Source: Dehalobacter sp. (GTDB taxonomy: Bacteria; Bacillota; Desulfitobacteriia; Desulfitobacteriales; Syntrophobotulaceae). From it: a DNA stretch of 64,000 nt. Under the pieces are notes generated by a model, which saw only the letters and a list, made by a program, of their open reading frames with translations, had not been told where the DNA came from and did not search any database. The stretch lies in the NCBI GenBank assembly GCA_023667845.1, contig JAMPIU010000199.1, forward strand, positions 1-64,000. Reading direction: 5' to 3'. Of the stretch, positions 42,294 to 51,787 are shown one piece after another. The stretch's first letter is position 1; the number at the start of each line of letters is the position of its first letter. The translations under genes were made by a program, and so were the position numbers.

Positions 42294-42545
42294 GGTTATA
42301 TTTGGTTATTAATTTGGATATTAATTGATATTTATACAACTTAAAGGCCAACTTATTAATAAATAATAAATATATAGTAAATTTTAATTTGTAATTATAT
42401 TTTTAAAATTAGAGTTAAAATTTAAGTAGCAAGTTTATTAATTACTTAGAATAAATGAACGATAAACTTGAATATAAATCGTTACCTATTATTAACGCTG
42501 GCAATTCATTATCACATCCTATGCCTGACCATATCGAGGCTCCCT

Positions 42546-44465
42546 ATGAGTAAAAAAAACTTTAAGCGATTATTCATCGATACCATCAAACCGATCAATC
42601 ATTACTTTGATCTGGTGAAGGAATCCCTTAAACGTCCGGAGCCGAAAGAAAATAAGTTCAGAGCAAGGGACATTACCTTTTTCCTTCAGTTTTTCAAGCC
42701 AGTCTGGAAGATCGCGATCTTGAGCTTTGCTATGGCCATCCTGCTTTCTCTGATCAGGTCCGTCGTGCCCTTATGCTCAAAAATTTTTATCGACTTTGTC
42801 ATTTTAAAGCAAGCCTATAACCAGGTATATTCAATACTATCCTTCGCGGGGATGCAGTCGTTTACCCCCACGGTGGTCAATATACTGCAGACGGTCGAAT
42901 ACGTCATCCTTATCATGATCGCCGTCGGCATCATTTACGCTTTTTTTGAGGCAATCAGGAATTATATAACGATGCGATACGAGCAACAGCTCACGTACAA
43001 CCTGCAGCTCGGGCTGTTCGATCACGTCCTGAGGTTTCCTCTCTCGTACCTGAAAAGCAAGCAGACGGGCTACCTGGTATCGCGGATATCCAGCGACGTA
43101 TACGTCCTGCAATACCTGATGTCCAGTATGATCACTGGAACGATCTCAAACTTTTTCTTCATGCTCTTCAGCGTCCTGATCCTGATGGCCCTCAACGTCA
43201 ATATCGCCATTATCGTCGCCTGTACAGTCCCCGCTTATCTCGTCGTCAACTATTTCTTTTCCGGCCGGATCCGGGCGATCGGCTACATCGAGCAGGAGTC
43301 CTACGCCCAGGTCGGGAAGGACATGCAGGAGATCCTCTCCGGGGTCGAAGTGGTCAAGTCCCATACCACGGAAGACCGGGAAGTCGAGAAGGTCTCTAAC
43401 AGGCTGAAGACCCTGATGAACACCCGTATCAAGTCCATGATAGTCTCGTCGGCCTCGCGATCGATGACCCGGGCCATCCAGTACGGCGTGCTGATCATCG
43501 TGCTATGGTTCGGGGCCCACGAGGTCGAGCGGGGCAACATGACGGTCGGAGACTATGTCGCCTTCCTCTCATACATGTTGATGCTGTCGGGCTCAGTCAG
43601 CAACCTTTTCAACACCTACCTGATGATGCAGCCCGTGCTGTCGTCGCTCGACCGCCTGATGGAGCTGTTCAAGACGGATCCCGAGTACGAAAGGGACGAG
43701 CAAAAGCGGAAAGGGCTCAAGCCCGAGAAGCTGGCCGGGGATATCAGATATCGCGACGTCACGTTCTCCTACGAGGTCAACAAGCCGGTGCTGAGCAACG
43801 TCAGCTTTGACATAAAATCCGGGGAGGCCGTCGCACTGGTCGGCCTGAGCGGAGCCGGAAAGACTACACTGGTCAATTTGCTGCTCAAGTTCTACACGCC
43901 GCAAAACGGCGCCATCTACCTGGACAGTAGCGACCTGAAGGACCTCAACACGACCTGGCTCCGGAAACAGATCGGCATCGTGTCGCAGGACATCTTCCTC
44001 TTCGACGACACGATCGAGAACAATATAAAATATGGCAGGCCTACCGCCCGCAAGGAAGAGGTGATCGAAGCCGCGAAGATCGCCCATATCCACGACGAGA
44101 TCATGCAGCTCCCAGGCGGGTACGGCACCGTGGTCGGCGAGCGGGGCATCAAGCTCTCCACCGGCCAGCGGCAGCGCGTCTCGATCGCCCGGGCCTTCCT
44201 GAAAAACCCGCCGCTGCTCATCCTGGACGAGCCCACGTCCGCCCTCGACGTCGAGACGGAGAAACACCTGAAAGAATCGCTGAAGACGTTGATCAAGGGC
44301 ACGACGACGATCATCATCTCGCACCATATGATGCTCACCGATATCGCGGACAAGATACTGGTGATCAGCGAAGGCGGGATCGCCTATATGGGCACCCATG
44401 AAGAGCTTAAAAAGAAAGAAGGACTGTATCAACGATTGATCGCAACACCTGAAGAATCGGGCTGA
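42546..44465 (+). CDS. ABC exporter, fused membrane and ATPase domains
   Basis: 639 residues from the ATG at 42546, chosen for the GAGG ribosome site 6 nt upstream; longer frames start 78 bp earlier without one. Six membrane helices (about 40-330) precede the ATP-binding domain: Walker A GLSGAGKTT at about 432, Q-loop GIVSQDIFLFDDTI, the signature as LSTGQRQRVSIARA (Thr in place of the usual Gly in LSGGQ) and Walker B LLILDEPTSALD at about 556, then the H-loop IIISHHM. Type IV exporters of this kind export peptides or lipids. It starts divergently from the PqqD gene and is the likely transporter of the mature RiPP. No peptidase (C39) domain is fused. Confidence 0.86.
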   Translation: MSKKNFKRLFIDTIKPINHYFDLVKESLKRPEPKENKFRARDITFFLQFFKPVWKIAILSFAMAILLSLIRSVVPLCSKIFIDFVILKQAYNQVYSILSFAGMQSFTPTVVNILQTVEYVILIMIAVGIIYAFFEAIRNYITMRYEQQLTYNLQLGLFDHVLRFPLSYLKSKQTGYLVSRISSDVYVLQYLMSSMITGTISNFFFMLFSVLILMALNVNIAIIVACTVPAYLVVNYFFSGRIRAIGYIEQESYAQVGKDMQEILSGVEVVKSHTTEDREVEKVSNRLKTLMNTRIKSMIVSSASRSMTRAIQYGVLIIVLWFGAHEVERGNMTVGDYVAFLSYMLMLSGSVSNLFNTYLMMQPVLSSLDRLMELFKTDPEYERDEQKRKGLKPEKLAGDIRYRDVTFSYEVNKPVLSNVSFDIKSGEAVALVGLSGAGKTTLVNLLLKFYTPQNGAIYLDSSDLKDLNTTWLRKQIGIVSQDIFLFDDTIENNIKYGRPTARKEEVIEAAKIAHIHDEIMQLPGGYGTVVGERGIKLSTGQRQRVSIARAFLKNPPLLILDEPTSALDVETEKHLKESLKTLIKGTTTIIISHHMMLTDIADKILVISEGGIAYMGTHEELKKKEGLYQRLIATPEESG

Positions 44466-44489
44466 AAATGTATTCCGAATACATTTTCA
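44463..44489. repeat. Palindromic element copy 2, after the ABC gene
   Basis: TGAAAATGTATTC, one C, then GAATACATTTTCA: a perfect 13-bp inverted repeat. It overlaps the ABC stop codon (the TGA is its first three bases). A variant sits inside the ParB-like gene at 17073-17098. Confidence 0.65.
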
Positions 44490-44584
44490 AGTGGTCGCCG
44501 AGGAAAAAGAATACAATTGATTAGCGTATATAACATTACAAATCGGGCTAACGCTCATCGAATCATCCTGAAGTCGTGGTCGTG

Positions 44585-44871
44585 ATGTATTGGGAAGACG
44601 TAATCTATTATGGAGGCCAACACTTTATTTTTGGGGGCTTGTGTTCCTTGCTGGCGGGCTATGCGGTGTGGCGGTTGATCTCGACCACCTCATCCCGTAC
44701 GAATACCGGATCAGGCTCTACTGGCACTACTCCATCCGCACGATCGACTTTCTGGTTTTTAAATCGGGACGCCCTCTTCATCCTGTTATGCTCATTATAT
44801 GCCTCGGTATTCTTGCACTTGCTGGAGGATGGATTATTGGGATGGTTTTAAGAAAAAGGCTAAAAAAATGA
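44585..44871 (+). pseudogene. Membrane protein with a frameshift at a G run (YdjM/DUF457-like)
   Basis: Frame 1 from ATG 44585 gives WEDVIYYGGQHFIFGG; a second frame gives FLAGGLCGVAVDLDHLIPYEY and a C-terminal helix ILALAGGWIIGMV. They join smoothly if one base is added in the TTTTTGGGGG run at about 44627-44636. The joined protein would be about 96 residues with an Asp-Leu-Asp-His motif like the metal-dependent hydrolase family at 17702. Either a sequence error or a true frameshift; it lies between the ABC and nucleotidyltransferase genes. Confidence 0.45.
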
Positions 44872-44920
44872 TGATTTGAAAATTTACTAATAAATTTGTA
44901 TATTATTGATTTTAGTTGTT

Positions 44921-46159
44921 TTATTTATGCGTTAACCAGTAAACCCAGTGCCGGAAATACGAAACGAGAAGTGGCCATCGTTTTAATTCGGGATATCGTT
45001 TTCTCATGAACTCTGAAGAAGGAAATGCATGCTTTAACATACGGCTAACGATGCTGCCATTTTTCCCGTCTCCGGATAATGCTAACCGGAATCCGCTTAT
45101 CGGATTGCGCGTCTTCTGATAGGCGTAAAAATGAGTCTCCCTCTTCAAAGCCTTCGGCCACCTGGAGAAATCGTCGACATCTTCAGGTATCCGCAGATCG
45201 GTCCAGAGCCTGGCCATCTGAATTGACTTTTCCAGCGCGACCCTCGACAGGTTTTCCACGCTGAGCTTTTTTGCTAACTCCCAATCACGAGGCGACTCGA
45301 GGTGCTCGCAGAGCAGGGCAATGTCAAGAATCCATATAAGCCGGAGCCCTTTATCGTGCTGGTATATCAGATGCGAAGCGGCGAAGCATAGCGCATCGGC
45401 CGGGTGCATCGTCTTAAACGAGACGTCGGCCATTTTAACCGTGATGGCCCGTTCAAAGACCGGTTTCATGTCCGCCTGCTCGTTCATCATGCTGAACGGC
45501 TGATAGTTCCAGTGGAGCTCGATACAGGGCCCGCTGCGGGAATCGCCCGGGATGAACGCTTCCTGGTTGATCCTTTTTTCTTCCAGCGAGCAGGCAATCG
45601 TCTCCGAATACAAGTAGCCAAGGCCCTTTAATACCTCGCAGGACCGGGGCACGTCTTCCGGATAGACCAGCAGGTCAATATCACTATATGGCCTCACGCC
45701 AGGATTGTTGTATAAATATACGGCGAATGCAGGACCTTTTAGCAATAGTACATCGATGCCCTCCTTCTTAAAAGCCGACATGACGTTTTTCACGACCTTT
45801 TCGACCACGACCGATTTACTAGCGGTCTGGAGGTAATTTCTCCTCATACTACCCATAGCTTCAGGCGGAGGGAGCATCAAGGGAGTCGGCCGGGCTGTCA
45901 GCTGCTTATAGAAATACGGCAAAATCCCGTGAATATCGAGGAAATATAGCAGGTCCTTCCATTCATCGGCCGAGAGCGTCGGGAGCTTTACCGGCTCTTT
46001 TCTCAAGACCGAAAGAATAAACAGCAGCTTGTCACCGGTGATATCGACAGTATCGCTTGAAACGGCGCACAGCACATTATCGGCATGCAAAACATTTACA
46101 TCATCAATTAACCTCAAATCCGAGGGATCGTGGTAATTGGAATTAACGGAGATTTCCAT
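44921..46159 (-). CDS. NTP_transf_5-type nucleotidyltransferase of RiPP clusters
   Basis: About 412 residues from the ATG at 46159; a GTG four codons upstream (46171) is the other choice, but GGTGG is placed better for the ATG. The family motif is clear: VLLLKGPAFAVYLYNNPG and RPYSDIDLLVYPEDV (the Asp-x-Asp of a nucleotidyltransferase at about 185), then ALCFAASHLIYQH. NTP_transf_5 proteins repeatedly occur in lasso-peptide and other PqqD-linked clusters; their reaction is not established. Its place next to the ABC exporter fits a RiPP role. Convergent with the exporter. Confidence 0.74.
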   Translation of the reverse strand: MEISVNSNYHDPSDLRLIDDVNVLHADNVLCAVSSDTVDITGDKLLFILSVLRKEPVKLPTLSADEWKDLLYFLDIHGILPYFYKQLTARPTPLMLPPPEAMGSMRRNYLQTASKSVVVEKVVKNVMSAFKKEGIDVLLLKGPAFAVYLYNNPGVRPYSDIDLLVYPEDVPRSCEVLKGLGYLYSETIACSLEEKRINQEAFIPGDSRSGPCIELHWNYQPFSMMNEQADMKPVFERAITVKMADVSFKTMHPADALCFAASHLIYQHDKGLRLIWILDIALLCEHLESPRDWELAKKLSVENLSRVALEKSIQMARLWTDLRIPEDVDDFSRWPKALKRETHFYAYQKTRNPISGFRLALSGDGKNGSIVSRMLKHAFPSSEFMRKRYPELKRWPLLVSYFRHWVYWLTHK

Positions 46160-46403
46160 TTTGCATGCCACCCGGGCGCACTGAGTTACCGGAATAATCA
46201 GATTGCGCTACATCTATTTGTAATTAGTTATTGATATATTTTCATTGTTCTGTTTCCATTGTATAATATTATCAATTAGCCAATTGCCATTACAGGTGTC
46301 ATTTATTTCTGCTTAATTACTATAGCTAATAACGTTAAATACTATAAACGATTTATATAAGGAAGCTATAAATAGCATCGCTAGCGACCTTCGGGATGAA
46401 TTT

Positions 46404-48158
46404 ATGGAAAATAAAAATGCTCAGCCGCTGTCGAAAGTGAAAATCGCGACAATAATAGCGTATTTGGCTATCATCCTGGCATTGGTTTTCCTTTACACTA
46501 ACTCGCCTGTGACTGGCTACGAGTTATCGATCTATAGTTCTATCCCTTTATTCTGGGGGTCAATTTTTGTTGCTATATCAATAGCTACTATGTTATTAGT
46601 ATACCAAGTTTATAAAAAGGATTATACCAATTTTTTTTATATATTATTTATCTTATTGTTATCTTTCTTTGTAATTTTAACACTACCTATCTCTAGAGAA
46701 TATTTTTTATATGGAAGTAGCGATCTGATGGGCCATTATAATAGGATAATAGATATATTAAATTCAGGAAGCATTGGAGATAATTACTATCCAATAGTAC
46801 ATATCCTTGGGGCAGTAATATTATTATTTTGTAAGAGCGACAATCCCTCGATCGTTGTTCAAATTATACCACCAATATTTTCTATAATTTATGTTCTGTT
46901 TTCTTATTATCTAGCAAAAGTTGTTTTTAAGAAAGAGGATTACTCAGTAATGGCTGCAGTATTAAGTCTAATTCCCTTATATTCATATTATCATGTTGTA
47001 TTGTATCCTCATGCAATAGCAATTTTATTGCTTCCATTAATATTCTACCTATATTTTAATTCAAAAAGTCCTAATTATAAAATTTTACTTACTATTATGT
47101 TAGTTTTACAGGCGTTTGTTCATGTCATTCCAACCTTGATAATTTTCGGATGTTTATGTGGTGCGGAAATAATAAAAATTATCATTAATAGAATCAAACC
47201 TAGCATAAAATTTAATATATCATTCAATTCTGCAGCAATATCTTTGATTGTTTTTTTTATATGGTGGTCTTCCTACTCTGTCTTTGGTGAGATGAGCAAA
47301 GCATATATTTGGCTTGTCGGAGAATCGGAAGCTATTCCCCGGGCCCATGAGGTTGCGAATGCAGTCAATCTTGGCCAGCAAAATTTTATTGAATTATTTT
47401 TAAAAATGTATGGGAACCAATTCGTATTAACGATTATCACACTTATATCAATTGCAGTAATGGTCGCATATTACCGTAAAAGAAAAGAAGACATTAGCTA
47501 CGGCTTAGTTCTTTCGGCAATCCTGTTAATAAGCGCTTTAATATATATATTATATTTTTTAACTTCAGGAAAGGCTACGATAGGTAGGTTTTTTGGTGCC
47601 AATTATGGTGTTTGGGCTATGCCCGTAATTTCAACTTTTATATTCACAATAAAAGATAGAAATAAAATTAAATTATCTATTGTATCTATTGTTATTATTA
47701 TTATATTGTTATTAAGTATGATGAATATTTATAGATCTGATTGGATCTACCAACCCAACTGGCATGTCACTAAACATGATATTTTTGCTAAAAATTGGCA
47801 AAGTATGCATAAATCTGGTTCTATTGTGGTAGGAATCATCGCTTCACCTTGGGGTAGAGTAATAACCCCATTAGATATACAATATGGTCCATATATACCT
47901 CCACACTTTGGTTATGATACAAATCACCAATTAGGGGATTTTTTATATGAAGACAGTTTAATCTATTATGGAGAAACAAGACAAAAATTGGTTAACAAAA
48001 ACCAAATATTAAATAGTTCAACTTTGAATAATAATTGGGCTTTGCCAGGCTTTTATAATGAGGATTATATTAAGCTGGGAAATGATAGAAGTGTAAACTT
48101 CATATATACAAATGGTGAAGTTAGAATGTTACTTGTCAAGTCTATGAAAGAATCTTAA
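46404..48158 (+). CDS. Large multi-pass membrane protein, paralogue of 4997-6748
   Basis: 584 residues with about 12 hydrophobic segments and a soluble C-terminal part. It shares the early motif GYELSIY and the end (NEDYIKLGNDRSVNFIYTNG, EVRMLLVKS) with the protein at 4997-6748. Between them lies a SSDLMGHYNRIIDIL loop after the third helix. GT-C glycosyltransferase or polymerase-like in form; catalytic residues cannot be picked. It begins a plus-strand unit that includes the GT4 gene 12 bp downstream. Very AT-rich. Confidence 0.62.
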   Translation: MENKNAQPLSKVKIATIIAYLAIILALVFLYTNSPVTGYELSIYSSIPLFWGSIFVAISIATMLLVYQVYKKDYTNFFYILFILLLSFFVILTLPISREYFLYGSSDLMGHYNRIIDILNSGSIGDNYYPIVHILGAVILLFCKSDNPSIVVQIIPPIFSIIYVLFSYYLAKVVFKKEDYSVMAAVLSLIPLYSYYHVVLYPHAIAILLLPLIFYLYFNSKSPNYKILLTIMLVLQAFVHVIPTLIIFGCLCGAEIIKIIINRIKPSIKFNISFNSAAISLIVFFIWWSSYSVFGEMSKAYIWLVGESEAIPRAHEVANAVNLGQQNFIELFLKMYGNQFVLTIITLISIAVMVAYYRKRKEDISYGLVLSAILLISALIYILYFLTSGKATIGRFFGANYGVWAMPVISTFIFTIKDRNKIKLSIVSIVIIIILLLSMMNIYRSDWIYQPNWHVTKHDIFAKNWQSMHKSGSIVVGIIASPWGRVITPLDIQYGPYIPPHFGYDTNHQLGDFLYEDSLIYYGETRQKLVNKNQILNSSTLNNNWALPGFYNEDYIKLGNDRSVNFIYTNGEVRMLLVKSMKES

Positions 48159-48170
48159 GGTGTCACGATT

Positions 48171-49220
48171 ATGAAAATTGGATTTCTTGTAGACACGCTT
48201 TCAATAGAAAAAGGCACGGGAATTGCTAGGTACTCTAACAATTTAATCAGTAGGTTACAGAAATCTGGATTCGATGTTGATTGTATTTTTCCTAATCGTC
48301 CTGAAGATCCTGTAGCGGGTATGTTTGGCCATACGGTTAAGCTTCCATATAAAATATTTATAAACAGGTCTCACTATGATATCTTTCACGCCAATTCTCC
48401 GATCACTGGTATAGGATTGCCATTAACAAATAAACCAAAAATTATTACATATCATGATTTAGCATCAATTTTATACCAACCTGAAGCTAAACAACATGTA
48501 AGAACCCTAGCACCATATTTTTATAAAATAGGAAAATATTGTGATACAGTAATTAGCAACTCAACTCAAACAAAAGAAGAGCTGGTAAGATATTTAAATT
48601 TCCCTCAAGATAAAATCGTTGTAATTAACCTTGGAGTCGATGATAAATTTTTCCCAATTCAAAAAAATCAAAAAAATCATAAAAATGATTTTATTATAGG
48701 ATATGTCGGTGCTATATCTCCAAGGAAGAGGGTAGATTATTTAATAAAAGTATTGAAAATATTTAAAAAACGTTATGAAAAATTAAATATAAGATTAGTG
48801 ATTTGCGGAAAAAAAACATCATATCATGAACAGATAATTAAAATGGCGCGTGATTTAGATGTTATAAAATTTATAGAATTTAGGAGTTTTGTACCTGACG
48901 ATTGTCTAAATGAGACATATAATTCGTTTGATGTCCTAATTATTCCAAGCGAATGGGAGGGATTTGGTATTCCAATCCTCGAAGCACAAAAATGTGGCAT
49001 TCCAACAATAATAAGAGAAAATGTCCATATTCCTGCAGAGGTATCAGAATGTTGCCTAAAATGTAAAGATGAAAAAGAGATTGCAAATCAAGTTTACGAA
49101 CTATTAACTGATAATGAAAAATATCATAACATTTCGAAAATGGGTATTGAATATAGTAATCGGTTCACTTGGGATAAAATGGTGAATGAAACAATAGACG
49201 TCTATAATAAAATTTTATAA
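48171..49220 (+). CDS. Glycosyltransferase family 4
   Basis: 349 residues. The N-terminus MKIGFLVDTLSIEKGTGIARY is typical of mannosyl/GT4 enzymes; the C-terminal domain has GYVGAISPRKRVDYLIKVL and the donor site SEWEGFGIPILEAQKCGIP. The ATG lies 12 bp after the membrane protein gene, with AAGGTG as ribosome site. The end overlaps by a few bases the convergent GT4 gene. Very AT-rich. Acceptor unknown. Confidence 0.85.
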   Translation: MKIGFLVDTLSIEKGTGIARYSNNLISRLQKSGFDVDCIFPNRPEDPVAGMFGHTVKLPYKIFINRSHYDIFHANSPITGIGLPLTNKPKIITYHDLASILYQPEAKQHVRTLAPYFYKIGKYCDTVISNSTQTKEELVRYLNFPQDKIVVINLGVDDKFFPIQKNQKNHKNDFIIGYVGAISPRKRVDYLIKVLKIFKKRYEKLNIRLVICGKKTSYHEQIIKMARDLDVIKFIEFRSFVPDDCLNETYNSFDVLIIPSEWEGFGIPILEAQKCGIPTIIRENVHIPAEVSECCLKCKDEKEIANQVYELLTDNEKYHNISKMGIEYSNRFTWDKMVNETIDVYNKIL

Positions 49221-50318
49221 TATTTCTTTATAATATTCTATAACCTTGTCAGCCATCGTATTCATGGTATATCGTTCATATACCCAAGAGATACCTTTTT
49301 TCCCCATTTCTTCACGAATATTGGGATATATTAATAAATGAACAACTGCATTTGCAAAAGTTACTGGATCATTAGCAGGCACTAATAAACCAGTTTCATT
49401 ATTTTTTACTACTTCAGGTATAGCACCTACATTAGTAGAAACAACAGGCAAGCCGAGAGACATTGCCTCTGCTAGTACTATGCCGAAACTTTCTCGTCGT
49501 GATGGCAACACAAAGAGATCCGAATCCAAATATTCATGTATTAAACTATCTCCTCGCTTAATACCCAAAAATTTTATGTGCTCCCGTAAATTTAACCTAT
49601 CGATTAGCGGATAGTATAAATCAGGCTTACCTGGCCCTATCACTCTCAGTTCAACATTTAACTCCTTGGTAATAAGAGAAAGTGCATTTATTAGTATATC
49701 AAGGCCTTTTTGTTGATTTTTATCTCCATAACGTCCTACAAAAAGTAGCTTGTATTTGTTACTGAAAGAATAATCACTCTTTTTGGAATGGCTAAGATAT
49801 AAATCGTCTACACCCGTATAGGTGACTTTTATCTTATGATCTGGGATTCCATAATTTTTACACATAGATTTTTTTGAATATTGAGAAAGAGAAAAAACCT
49901 GATTTGAGAATCTAGAGAGGATTATGTTAAATAACTCAACTGATGACCTTGGGGGGACATATGTTTCAGGAGAATGTATACTTAAAACGATTTTCAAACG
50001 GGGCTTTTTTATTTTTTTTATGATTAATCCGATTAATATCCCTTGTAGTTCATTCGCACTGTGTATATGGATAATATTATATTCATCTAAGTTAGTTTTT
50101 AAAAAAGCTTTCAACTGCTTGTATGTTATAGAATTACTATTAATTACATTGTATGGTTTCAATAAATTATCATATTCTGAGTCAATTGCCAGATAGTCTA
50201 CATATATCCCCTGGTTGCGAAGTGATTTAAATAGGTTATAAGCAATTAATTGACCTCCACCAATAGCTATATGGGTTGGACCAAATCCGCCAATCATTAA
50301 TATTTTAGATTTATCCAT
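49215..50318 (-). CDS. Glycosyltransferase family 4
   Basis: 367 residues. N-terminus ILMIGGFGPTHIAIGGGQLIAYNLF (glycine-rich acceptor loop), C-terminal GRYGDKNQQKGLDILINAL and RRESFGIVLAEAMSLGLPVVSTN with the EX7E motif. It converges on the GT4 gene at 48171 with 6 bp overlap. It stands alone on the minus strand with no close upstream gene, so it needs its own promoter in the AT-rich 50319-50480 stretch. Confidence 0.85.
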   Translation of the reverse strand: MDKSKILMIGGFGPTHIAIGGGQLIAYNLFKSLRNQGIYVDYLAIDSEYDNLLKPYNVINSNSITYKQLKAFLKTNLDEYNIIHIHSANELQGILIGLIIKKIKKPRLKIVLSIHSPETYVPPRSSVELFNIILSRFSNQVFSLSQYSKKSMCKNYGIPDHKIKVTYTGVDDLYLSHSKKSDYSFSNKYKLLFVGRYGDKNQQKGLDILINALSLITKELNVELRVIGPGKPDLYYPLIDRLNLREHIKFLGIKRGDSLIHEYLDSDLFVLPSRRESFGIVLAEAMSLGLPVVSTNVGAIPEVVKNNETGLLVPANDPVTFANAVVHLLIYPNIREEMGKKGISWVYERYTMNTMADKVIEYYKEIL

Positions 50319-50479
50319 AATGCAGTAGTAGAATCATGCAGGATTCCTATATAGCGTTTAGCATGATTGAATAATATATATTGCAATGAATAATTATATT
50401 TTATTTTAGTTATTTATAATTTTGTTGGTAAACACTATTAAATAATTATTAAATCTTCGTTGCTGTGTTGATTATCGGC

Positions 50480-51345
50480 TGTTGCTTGGTTCTTTATAGC
50501 TTATGAGCCGGTTGTAGAAGTGCAGTTTCATGATGAGTTCGCGAAGCATTCCCTGCGAGCTTGTTGCTCTCAAAAATTCTCCGAAGATTCGTTTGAAAGA
50601 TGAGAAAAAGCCTTCTACCGCCCACCTGATATCATATTAGTCTTTTTGCCCCTTTTTTAAAGCTGTTTCGGCGTATTGCTTTTGCATCTCGTTTTCTTGT
50701 CAAAGGTTGATCAGTGTCAGGCTTGGCGTTAATCCTCGGCCGTATCTTATGTATGATCCCCTTTTTTCCGAGTAGTTATAGTTTGACTTACTATCAAAAC
50801 TACGATCACTAAGAGCCTTTTTAATGCGGCCAGGGCCGATCCTCGTGTCGATCTCTTTTAACAATGGTATGAACAGTTCACTGCCATGCGCATGCTCGTC
50901 GGTGATCTGGAAGGATAAGGTCTGTTGTCTTTTCATCGATGGTAACGTGGAGCTTGATCCAACAATGCCTCTTACTGCCATGTCAATCCTGGCTACATTC
51001 GCCACAATTAGAGACTTTGAATTAGCTTCCCCCATCTGCCAAAACAACCTTTTAATCATGACTTCCTGTCGAAGCTCAGGCTTTGATACGTATGAACAAC
51101 GTTATACTCAGACACTTTGATGTTGCTGGCCTATAATGCTGTTTAAGGTTGCCCTGTATCTGTCTGTAAGGCATGCCCAGGACTAAGTGCTGCATCGACG
51201 CCCAGTAGACAAGCTCGTCCAAAAATTGGAAAGCCCCCGGTATTTTCCAACGTTCATATGGTCAATACTCGTCTTCAATATATCGAAGATACTATGTCAA
51301 GTAAAAACGCTCCCCGTTCGACAAGCTTCTGGTTACCCGCTTCAA
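50480..51345 (-). pseudogene. Decayed IS5-like DDE transposase
   Basis: Pieces of a DDE transposase in several frames on the minus strand: MNVGKYRGLSNFW near the start, then a 119-codon open stretch with FQITDEHAHGSELFIPLLKE and KKALSDRSFDSKSNYNYSEK, and after a stop RWAVEGFFSSFKRIFGEFLR followed by LIMKLHFYNRL. The segment RWAVE with a following F-x-x-F is the C-terminal Glu region of IS4/IS5-type transposases. Internal stops and frameshifts mean it is dead. I could not find clear terminal inverted repeats or target duplications. Confidence 0.68.
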
Positions 51346-51787
51346 TCCTGGTTATCAACATACATTTTACCCCCCACCATTCAGATATCATCAAAAAACA
51401 TCATTCGCATTTAAATATCTCAATTTTGTTTACAAACATCCGCACTACAAGCCATTATAAAATTCAGCACAGCATTGATCAATTAAAGCCTTGTATGTTC
51501 TAATTCGAGCGTAAGTTTTCCATTACATCCAGTGATTACCATATTGTTGAATCGATTATAATGTATGACTCGGCGTTTATTATTATAAATAATGATTTGT
51601 TTTTTTTAAAAATCAAATATTTCATGTGAAAAAAAATTAACATGTGGAGCAATTAATAATACAGTTATTTGCAAGATATCTATTCATTAAATACGTTTTA
51701 AGTAACCATTTTCAATACAATTATTACAAGACCTTATAATATTTTACTTAATGAACTAAGCTAGCTCTATTGTCTATATTGGCAATG
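51346..51787. other. AT-rich region without a gene
   Basis: About 440 bp with strong AT bias, next to the decayed transposase. No frame has coding character, and no repeat or hairpin stands out. It is probably intergenic and may be the outer part of the decayed insertion. It lies downstream of the acyltransferase gene, which is on the minus strand. Confidence 0.4.

Noticed and set aside
42468-42545. Longer start of the ABC exporter
   Set aside because: The extra 26 residues lack a ribosome site and do not add any known exporter feature; ATG 42546 has GAGG at 6 nt.
43593-44432. A 279-residue minus-strand frame
   Set aside because: Antisense to the ATPase domain of the exporter, whose Walker and signature motifs prove the plus strand is coding.
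44627-44636. Programmed -1 frameshift at the T/G run
   Set aside because: The run does not form the usual X XXY YYZ slippery heptamer in the right frame and no stimulating structure was seen; mutation or sequence error is simpler.
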